DNA of 64,000 bases from Saccharopolyspora thermophila (lineage in GTDB: Bacteria > Actinomycetota > Actinomycetes > Mycobacteriales > Pseudonocardiaceae), in the NCBI RefSeq assembly GCF_014646075.1, contig NZ_BMMT01000005.1, positions 124,001 through 188,000 on the forward strand, read 5' to 3'. Position numbers and translations under genes: made by a program. Within the stretch, counting starts at the first letter, position 1. Every line of letters begins with the position of its first letter. Of the stretch, positions 58,224 to 64,000 are shown piece after piece. The notes under the pieces were generated by a model, which was given only the letters and a program-made list of their open reading frames with translations, was not told the DNA's origin and made no database searches.

Positions 58224-59209
58224 CCGAGCGACGAGGTGGCCTGGGTCGCGGGATCGCCGCGCTGATCCCCAGCGGTCCCCCGGCGGGCGCCGACGGTGCC
58301 AGGCTGCGGGGGCCGGGGCTGCGCGGCCCGAGCTTCGGGAACTCGGAACCGGCTCCGGAGGTTTCACGTGAAACGGGCGGCTCCGTGGCGGGCGCGGTGT
58401 ACCGCGAGATCCCCGTCGCCGCGATCAAGCCGAACCCGAAGCAGCCGCGCCAGGTGTTCGACGAGGCGGCGCTGCAGGAGCTGGCACACTCCATCCGCGA
58501 GTTCGGCCTCATGCAGCCGATCGTCGTGCGCGAGCTGGGCTCGGACGAGTTCGAGCTCATCATGGGCGAGCGTCGGTTGCGCGCCTCGAAGCAGGCGGGG
58601 CTGGAGCTGATCCCCGCGATCGTCCGCAGGACCCAGGACGACGAGATGCTCCGGGACGCGCTCCTGGAGAACATCCACCGGGTGCAGCTGAACCCGCTTG
58701 AGGAGGCGGCGGCCTACCAGCAGCTGCTCGACGAGTTCGGCGTGACGCACGACCAGTTGGCCGACCGGATCGGTCGGAGCCGCTCGGTCGTCACGAACAC
58801 CATCCGCCTGCTGCGGTTGCCTCTGGAGGTGCAGCGTCGGGTGGCGGCCGGGGTGCTCTCGGCCGGGCATGCCCGCGCGCTGCTCGGTCTGGAGGACCCG
58901 GGGCAGCAGGAGGACCTCGCGAAGCGGATCGTCGCGGAGGGCATGTCGGTCCGCACCACCGAGGAGCAGGTGAAGCTGATCAAGTCGGAGGCGCCGGCGA
59001 AGAAGAAGGCGGCGCCGAAGAAGCCGATCCAGGCCCCCGGTTTCGACCGGCTCGCCGATCGGCTGTCGAACCACTTCGACACGACGGTGAAGGTGGAGCG
59101 GGGCCGTCGGAAGGGGCGGATCGTCGTCGAGTTCGGGTCGGTCGATGACCTGGAGCGGTTGGCGGAGTTGATCTTGGGTGAACAGGCCCGTGACATCCGC
59201 GATCAATGA
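58220..59209 (+). CDS. parB: Chromosome partitioning protein ParB (Spo0J)
   Basis: A 329-residue CTPase/DNA-binding protein. N-terminal box [27 protein letters not shown] and [21 protein letters not shown], with [23 protein letters not shown] in [28 protein letters not shown]-terminal dimerisation segment. It binds the parS sites in this region and spreads. A Lys/Ala/Pro linker near residue 255-270 is typical. ATG start. Confidence 0.97.
   Translation: MTERRGGLGRGIAALIPSGPPAGADGARLRGPGLRGPSFGNSEPAPEVSRETGGSVAGAVYREIPVAAIKPNPKQPRQVFDEAALQELAHSIREFGLMQPIVVRELGSDEFELIMGERRLRASKQAGLELIPAIVRRTQDDEMLRDALLENIHRVQLNPLEEAAAYQQLLDEFGVTHDQLADRIGRSRSVVTNTIRLLRLPLEVQRRVAAGVLSAGHARALLGLEDPGQQEDLAKRIVAEGMSVRTTEEQVKLIKSEAPAKKKAAPKKPIQAPGFDRLADRLSNHFDTTVKVERGRRKGRIVVEFGSVDDLERLAELILGEQARDIRDQ
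58360..58375. other. parS site 5, inside parB
   Basis: GGTTTCACGTGAAACG, 14/16 match with perfect inner 14 bp. Confidence 0.93.
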
Positions 59210-59267
59210 CACCAGGTCATTTCGTCACGGTGACGATGACGCTGCGTAACTGATCTGCACCAAGGAA

Positions 59268-59299
59268 ACGGGGTCGGTCTCCTCGGAGGCCGACCCCGT
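59268..59299. terminator. Bidirectional terminator between parB and the D-Ala-D-Ala ligase-like gene
   Basis: 15-bp stem ACGGGGTCGGTCTCC / GGAGGCCGACCCCGT (one G-U pair) with a 2-nt nominal loop; the right arm runs into parS site 6. Confidence 0.85.
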
Positions 59300-59314
59300 G
59301 TTTCACGTGAAACC
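59299..59314. other. parS site 6
   Basis: TGTTTCACGTGAAACC, 15/16 match, in the intergenic gap downstream of parB. Confidence 0.94.
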
Positions 59315-59320
59315 AGGGAA

Positions 59321-60280
59321 TCAGCGGGCCCGTGAGATCGCCCGCTCCACGAGCGTCGCGAAGACCTCCCCCAGCGACCGCCCCGCCGCCTCGACCGCCA
59401 TGGGCAGGAGCGAGGTCTCGGTCAGCCCTGGCGACACGTTGACTTCCAGGAAGTGCGGCGTGCCGTGCCGGTCGACGATCGCGTCGGTCCGGGAGACGTC
59501 GCGCAACCCGAGGAGCCGGTGCGCCGCGATCGCCAGCTCGCCGGCCGCGGCGGCGGCCTCCGGCGAGAGCTCGGCCGGGGTGCGGTAGCTGGTGAGCCCT
59601 GCCGTGTAGCGGGCCGTGTAGTCGTAGACGCCGTCCGCCGGCTCGATCTGCACCGCGGGCAGCGCCTCCGGTCCGTCCGGTCCGTCGATGACGGTGATCG
59701 CCACCTCGGTCCCCTCGACGAACTGCTCGACGAGCACCGCGTCGCCGTAGGACAGCGCGCCCACCATCGCCGACGGGAGCTCGGCGGCGTCGCGGACCAC
59801 GTGCGCCCCCAGCGCCGACCCGCCCTGGTCCGGCTTGAGCATCAGCGGCAACCCCAGCTTCGACACGAGCGCGTCCAGCACCGCCTGGGCGCCGAGCTCC
59901 CGGAACGTCGCGTGCGGCAGGGCAACCCAGTCGGGAGTCGCGAGTCCGGCGCGGGCCAGCTCCGCCTTGGCGGTCGGCTTGTCCCACGCGCGACGGCACG
60001 CGTGCGGGCTGGTGCCGACGTACGGGACGTTGAGCATCTCCAGCACGGCCTGCACCGCACCGTTCTCCCCCTCGCCGCCGTGCAGGGCGACCACCACCGC
60101 GTCCGGCCGCTCCTGCTCGATCCGGGACAGCAGCCGGGCGTCGGCGTCCCACTCCGCCACGGTCATCCCGACCGAGCGCAGCGCGGCGGACAGCCTGCGG
60201 CCGGAGCGCAACGAAACCTCGCGCTCGTGCGAAAGCCCACCCGCGAGCACGGCAACCCAGCGATCAGACACTCTTGGCAC
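59321..60280 (-). CDS. D-alanine-D-alanine ligase-like ATP-grasp protein
   Basis: A 319-residue ATP-grasp ligase. N-terminal VAVLAGGLSHEREVSLRSG (Ddl signature 1), ALHGGEGENGAVQAVLEMLNVPYVGTSP, then MLKPDQGGSALGAH and the C-terminal FLEVNVSPGLTETSLLP. The first GGxSxEREVSLxSG and the final NVSPGLTETS correspond to Ddl motifs. Many actinomycetes carry this second, shorter Ddl-like gene next to parB besides the main ddl. Whether it makes D-Ala-D-Ala or another dipeptide is unknown. ATG start. Confidence 0.9.
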   Translation of the reverse strand: MPRVSDRWVAVLAGGLSHEREVSLRSGRRLSAALRSVGMTVAEWDADARLLSRIEQERPDAVVVALHGGEGENGAVQAVLEMLNVPYVGTSPHACRRAWDKPTAKAELARAGLATPDWVALPHATFRELGAQAVLDALVSKLGLPLMLKPDQGGSALGAHVVRDAAELPSAMVGALSYGDAVLVEQFVEGTEVAITVIDGPDGPEALPAVQIEPADGVYDYTARYTAGLTSYRTPAELSPEAAAAAGELAIAAHRLLGLRDVSRTDAIVDRHGTPHFLEVNVSPGLTETSLLPMAVEAAGRSLGEVFATLVERAISRAR

Positions 60281-60359
60281 ACCCCTGAAAACTAGTTAGT
60301 CCACTGCGCTCCGGCGGATCGGTGCGCAGTGGACTGCACGGTGATTCGGCGAAAGAACT

Positions 60360-61703
60360 CTACGCGGTGTCCGGGGACGGGGCCTGGGGGCCGGGCACGC
60401 TGCGCTGCGGCACGGTACCGAAGGTGCGCACCAGTTCCATCTCCTCGGTCAGCGTGTTGGCCAGCCTCCGCACGCCTTCGCGAATCCGCTCCGGCGTCGG
60501 GTAGCAGTACGACAACCGCATCTGCCGACTGCCAAAACCGTCGCGGTAGAACCCGGTGCCGGACACGTAGGCCACCCGCTGGGTCACCGCGCGCGGCAGC
60601 ATCGCCTTGGTGTCCACGCCCTCCGGCACGGTCAGCCAGACGAAGAAGCCGCCGTTCGGTCGCGTCCAGGTGCATCCCGGCGGCATGTACTGCTCCAGCG
60701 CGCCGAGCATCGCGTCGCGGCGCTCCCGGTACTGTTCCTGGAAGATCTTGATCTGACCCTGCCAGTCGTGCGTGCTCAGGTAGCGCGACACGATCATCTG
60801 GTTCAGCGTGGGCGGGCAGAGCGTGGCCGACTCGGCGGTCAGCACCAGCTTCTCCCGGACCGCGTGCGGCGCGAGCACCCAGCCGACCCGCAGGCCCGAG
60901 GCGAACGTCTTGGAGAACGAGCCGAGGTAGACCACGTTCTCGGCGTCCATGCTGCGCAGCGCCGGGTACGGCTTGCCGTCGAAGCCCAGCAGGCCGTACG
61001 GGTTGTCCTCCACCACGAGGATGCCGTGCTGCGCGCAGATCTGGAGGATCTCCGCGCGCCGCGGCACGGCCAGCGTGATGCCGCCCGGGTTGTGGAAGTT
61101 CGGGATGGTGTAGAGGAACTTGATCCGCTTGCCCTGGGCGGTGACGTCCGCGATGGCCTGGCGCAACGCGGCCGGCTGCAGACCCTCCTCGTCCATCGCG
61201 ACGTGCACGACCTCGGCCTGGTAGGCGGCGAAGGACCCCAGCGCGCCGACGTAGGACGGGCCCTCGGCGAGGATGACGTCACCGGGGTCGCAGAAGATCC
61301 GGGTGACCATGTCCAGGGCCATCTGCGAGCCCGCGGTCACCATCACGTCATCCGGGTGGGCCGAGATCCCCTCCAGCGCCATGACCTCACAGATCTGCTC
61401 GCGCAGCTCCGGCACGCCGTGCGCGGAGCCGTACTGCAGCGCGACCTGCCCGTCCTCGGACACCAGCCGCGCGACCTCGGCGGCCAGCGAGTCCAGCGGG
61501 AGCGCGGCCAGGTTCGGCATGCCGCCGGCCAGCGAGACCACCTCGGGGCGGCTGGCGACGGCGAAGAGAGCTCGGATCTCGGAGGCGGTCATCCCTGCGG
61601 TCCGCTCGGCGTAGTGCGCCCGGTACGCGTCGAGGTTGCGTGCGGGCGTTTCGGGCGGGCTGGGCTGTTCCGGCGTGGCCGGCTGGCTTCCGTGATCCGA
61701 CAT
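60360..61703 (-). CDS. PLP-dependent aminotransferase, 2-aminoadipate/MocR-type class I
   Basis: A 447-residue enzyme. VVSLAGGMPNLAALP and YGSAHGVPELREQI near the N-terminus, then VTAGSQMALDMVTRIFCDPGD, FLYTIPNFHNPGGITL, VVEDNPYGLLGFDG and the PLP lysine in YLGSFSKTFASGLRVGWV. Without a GntR DNA-binding domain it is an enzyme rather than a MocR regulator. ATG 61703 has GGAG 6 nt upstream. It flanks parB in many actinomycetes. The amino donor is not predictable. Confidence 0.93.
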   Translation of the reverse strand: MSDHGSQPATPEQPSPPETPARNLDAYRAHYAERTAGMTASEIRALFAVASRPEVVSLAGGMPNLAALPLDSLAAEVARLVSEDGQVALQYGSAHGVPELREQICEVMALEGISAHPDDVMVTAGSQMALDMVTRIFCDPGDVILAEGPSYVGALGSFAAYQAEVVHVAMDEEGLQPAALRQAIADVTAQGKRIKFLYTIPNFHNPGGITLAVPRRAEILQICAQHGILVVEDNPYGLLGFDGKPYPALRSMDAENVVYLGSFSKTFASGLRVGWVLAPHAVREKLVLTAESATLCPPTLNQMIVSRYLSTHDWQGQIKIFQEQYRERRDAMLGALEQYMPPGCTWTRPNGGFFVWLTVPEGVDTKAMLPRAVTQRVAYVSGTGFYRDGFGSRQMRLSYCYPTPERIREGVRRLANTLTEEMELVRTFGTVPQRSVPGPQAPSPDTA

Positions 61704-62013
61704 GTCGCGCTCCGGTTTCGGTTGTGCGCTCTGCTCGTCCGCCAGGGACGATCGGGCGATTCTACAAGGACTATCGTCGGCGCCCACCCCACGTGTAACG
61801 AGCGCCTCGCACACGTGCTGGATTCGGTTCGCGCGGCGACGCGGGTGGCGGGTGAGGGCGAAGCGGCCGGCGCCGCTGGCGAAACGCCTTCGGGCCTCAC
61901 CTCTTCGGGGCGCTGACGCTGCCCCGCAGCGCTTCCACCGGCCGTGCGGCTTATCCTGACCACGTTCCCGCCTGTCCGTGTGCGGGTTCGGCGCGGGTTT
62001 TCCAGGAGGTCAG
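61704..62013. other. Divergent promoter region, aminotransferase / GNAT
   Basis: No gene recognised. On the minus strand TAGAAT (61764-61759) is a candidate -10 for the aminotransferase, without a good -35. AGGAGG at 62004-62009 serves the GNAT gene. Confidence 0.4.
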
Positions 62014-62640
62014 GTGTCGCGACGCGTCGTCGGCGTCACGCTGGACAACCTCGACCACCTGCCCCAGCGGTGTCGCCGGTGCGTTTTCTGGGAGCTGGCG
62101 CCGCACGTCCGGGAGCAGGCCGAGGAGTTCGGCGAGACCGAACTGGAGAAGGAAGCCTGGGTCTCCAGCGTGCTGCTGGAGTGGGGCTCGTGTGGCCGCA
62201 TCATCTACGTGGACAACGTCCCGGCGGGCTACGCGATGTACGCGCCCCCGGCGGCCGTCCCCCGCGCCGCGGCGTTCCCGACCGCCCCGGTCAGCGCGGA
62301 CGCGGTGCTGCTGACGGCGCTGCGGGTGATGCCGGAGTTCGAGCACGGCGGCCTCGGCCGCGTGCTGGTCCAGAACGTCGCGAAGGACCTGACCCGGCGC
62401 GGGGTCAAGGCGGTGGAGGCGTTCGGCGACCTGGCGGGCAGCAGCGAGAGCTGCGTCATCCCGGCGGGCTTCCTGCAGCAGGTCGGGTTCAAGACGGTGC
62501 GGCAGCACCCGAAGTGGCCACGGATGCGCCTGGAGCTGCGCACGGCCATCTCCTGGAAGGAAGACGTCGAGGCGGCCCTGGAGCGGCTGCTGAGCTCGGT
62601 GACGATCAAGACGGCGGAACCCGCCATCGGCCGCGCGTAG
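62014..62640 (+). CDS. GNAT family N-acetyltransferase
   Basis: A 208-residue protein. After a Cys-containing N-terminal region (RCRRCVFWELAP), the GNAT core runs IIYVDNVPAGYAMYAPP, VLLTALRVMPEFEHGGLGRVLVQNVAKDLTRRGVKAVEAFG, with the acetyl-CoA loop in EHGGLGRVL, and IPAGFLQQVGFKTVRQHP at the end. GTG start, AGGAGG 4 nt upstream; the frame could begin at 61978. Its substrate is unknown; this type is conserved near parB and cwlM in actinomycetes. Confidence 0.9.
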   Translation: MSRRVVGVTLDNLDHLPQRCRRCVFWELAPHVREQAEEFGETELEKEAWVSSVLLEWGSCGRIIYVDNVPAGYAMYAPPAAVPRAAAFPTAPVSADAVLLTALRVMPEFEHGGLGRVLVQNVAKDLTRRGVKAVEAFGDLAGSSESCVIPAGFLQQVGFKTVRQHPKWPRMRLELRTAISWKEDVEAALERLLSSVTIKTAEPAIGRA

Positions 62641-62641
62641 C

Positions 62642-62667
62642 GGCGATGCGGGCGGCCCCGCATCGCC
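62642..62667. terminator. Bidirectional terminator hairpin
   Basis: 11-bp perfect stem GGCGATGCGGG / CCCGCATCGCC with a 4-nt loop between the convergent GNAT and amidase-fold genes. Confidence 0.8.
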
Positions 62668-62756
62668 ACCTCTGGTGGGGGCTCCGGGGCGCCACGTCGA
62701 CACATCGTCGGCCGCCCCGGGTTTGCGCACTCCGGGAGTCCGCCGGTGGGAACCGC

Positions 62757-63905
62757 TCAGGCGCCCTCGGCGCGGGCGAGTTCGTGGCGGAGCAGGTCGT
62801 CGAAGGTGAAGGTGCCGGTGGGCTGGTCGTCCTTGCCGAGCAGGTACAGCCGTTTCACCGCGACCAGCAGGCCCTCCGCGACGACATCCCGGAACGCCGG
62901 GTCCAGCAGCCGGGCCCGGTCCCGGTCGTTGGTCAGGTAGCCGATCTCCATCCGGACCGCGGGCATCCGGGTCAGCCGCAGCACGTCCCACGTCTTGGGG
63001 TGGATGTGGCAGTCCTTCAGACCCGTGCGGGCCACGATCTCGCGCTGCAGGAGGCCCGCCAGCGCCTCCCCCACGGTCGACGTGGTGCCGTTGCCGGTGC
63101 CGAAGTGGAAGCTCGCCACGCCCTCGGCCAGCGGCGACGGGTTGGCGTCGATGTGCAGCGACAGGAACATGTCCGCACCGGCCTCGTTGGCGAACGCGGC
63201 GCGGTCGGCGTCCGGCGGGCACGCGTTGGGCCCACGGGTGATCAGGGCCTCCATCCCGGTGGCCACCATCCGGCCCTCCAACCGGCGGGCCAGGTCCCAG
63301 GTCAGATCGGCCTCGGACACGTCACCGATGCAGGCCCCGCGGTCCGCGCCGCCGTGTCCTGGATCGATCACGATGCGCTTGCCGCGCAGCCGCGGCCCCG
63401 CGCGGCGCACCTTCTCCTGCTCGCGCAGGAACACCGGGCGGCCGCCGCGCACCTTCGGCGCGAGCTGCCTGAGCGCCCGCAGCGTGCCGGGGCCGCAGAT
63501 GCCGTCGGGGTTGAGGCCGTAGTCGCGCTGGAAGCTGCGCAGCGCCTGCTCGGTCTCCCGGCCGAAGATGCCGTCCGGGCGGCCCGCGTCGTAGCCCAGC
63601 TCCAGCAGCCGCTCCTGCAGCGCGAAGACGTCGTCGCCGCTGATCGGTTTGGACACCAGGTAGGCCAGCGAGCGGTCGCCGAGCCGCCACCGCGCGTCGG
63701 TCAGCGCCCGGTAGGTCGCCGGACCCACCACGCCGTCCGTGATCAGCCCGCGTTGTTGCTGGAAGACCCGAACCGCCTGTTCCACCGCTTCGTCGAAGAC
63801 CGCCGGGCCGGTCCGGCCGTTGGCCGGAAGCAGACCCAGCGCAGCAAGAGTGTTCCTGATCTCGGCAACGGCCGGACCGTCGTCACCGCGGTGGAGCAGC
63901 TGCAT
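62757..63905 (-). CDS. cwlM: CwlM-like N-acetylmuramoyl-L-alanine amidase-fold protein with peptidoglycan-binding domains
   Basis: A 382-residue protein without a signal peptide. Two PG_binding_1 modules at ~3-70 and ~85-150 (VGPATYRALTDARW, FGRETEQALRSFQRDYGLNPDGICGPGTL). An Amidase_3 domain at ~170-360 has the zinc ligands in VIDPGHGG, a conserved Glu in VSEADLTWD, and a second His in SLHIDAN. In mycobacteria CwlM is cytoplasmic, phosphorylated by PknB, and activates MurA rather than cutting wall; lack of a signal peptide here fits that. ATG start. The 95 nt to the window end hold no identifiable gene. Confidence 0.92.
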   Translation of the reverse strand: MQLLHRGDDGPAVAEIRNTLAALGLLPANGRTGPAVFDEAVEQAVRVFQQQRGLITDGVVGPATYRALTDARWRLGDRSLAYLVSKPISGDDVFALQERLLELGYDAGRPDGIFGRETEQALRSFQRDYGLNPDGICGPGTLRALRQLAPKVRGGRPVFLREQEKVRRAGPRLRGKRIVIDPGHGGADRGACIGDVSEADLTWDLARRLEGRMVATGMEALITRGPNACPPDADRAAFANEAGADMFLSLHIDANPSPLAEGVASFHFGTGNGTTSTVGEALAGLLQREIVARTGLKDCHIHPKTWDVLRLTRMPAVRMEIGYLTNDRDRARLLDPAFRDVVAEGLLVAVKRLYLLGKDDQPTGTFTFDDLLRHELARAEGA

Positions 63906-64000
63906 GCACTCCTCGCTCGATTCAGGCGCCGGTTCGACACCGACGCGAAGGATGGTCGGGGGAGCCCCGGTTTTCCCTTTCTGCGTGCCGGGTCCGCACC

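Overview
This window is the replication-origin region of a high-GC actinomycete chromosome, most likely a Pseudonocardiaceae member such as Saccharopolyspora or a close relative. This rests on gene content and order, GTG/TTG starts, two DUF397 genes, and the Actinobacteria-wide order dnaA-dnaN-gnd-recF-DUF721-gyrB-gyrA-DUF3566-tRNA-Ile-tRNA-Ala-cwsA-ppiA-crgA-pabA-pknB-pknA-pbpA-rodA-pstP-fhaB-fhaA-tRNA-Leu. No species was assigned by a database search.

Layout. (1) 1-4659, minus strand: a tightly packed five-gene osmolyte-uptake operon, a BCCT carrier followed by a quaternary-amine ABC importer. (2) 4850-6760: a membrane-protein reading frame with no stop, a DUF1775 (YcnI-like) protein and a CopC-like protein, probably copper handling. 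(3) 6830-18041: an accessory region with two DUF397 genes and two very large, related, undescribed-looking proteins (921 and 1144 aa). Each joins a HAD-like domain carrying all four HAD motifs to a C-terminal domain of the DIT1/PvcA isonitrile-synthase type. Between them lie a small protein, an APH-type kinase, an XRE regulator and two small divergent genes. (4) 18499-24878: TetR, an alanine-racemase-fold PLP protein divergent from an aldonolactone-oxidase-like flavoprotein, an NAD(P)-binding protein, an unknown protein, an IclR regulator and a stand-alone SpoT-type HD protein. (5) 25020-36286: repeats and tRNA-Leu, then the fhaA-fhaB-pstP-rodA-pbpA-pknA-pknB cell-wall and signalling operon, pabA-like amidotransferase and crgA. 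(6) 36440-48069: PH-domain protein, rhomboid protease, ppiA, cwsA, SRPBCC protein, tRNA-Ala, DLW-39, tRNA-Ile, DUF3566, gyrA, gyrB, DUF721 and recF. (7) 48237-53272: gnd, dnaN, oriC with about ten DnaA boxes, and dnaA. (8) 53862-59209: rpmH-rnpA-yidD-yidC-jag-rsmG-parA-parB with six parS sites. (9) 59321-63905: a D-Ala-D-Ala ligase-like protein, an aminotransferase, a GNAT protein and a CwlM-like amidase-fold protein.

Regions 5-9 are the conserved core that couples replication initiation (dnaA, dnaN, oriC), supercoiling (gyrAB), segregation (parABS) and polar growth and division (pknA/B, pstP, rodA, pbpA, crgA, cwsA, cwlM). Region 3 is the strongest candidate for something undescribed. The non-coding layer is also rich: DnaA-box clusters away from oriC, a parS site centred in a 44-bp perfect palindrome, twin large palindromes between gnd and recF, and a duplicated 83-bp hairpin element next to tRNA-Leu.
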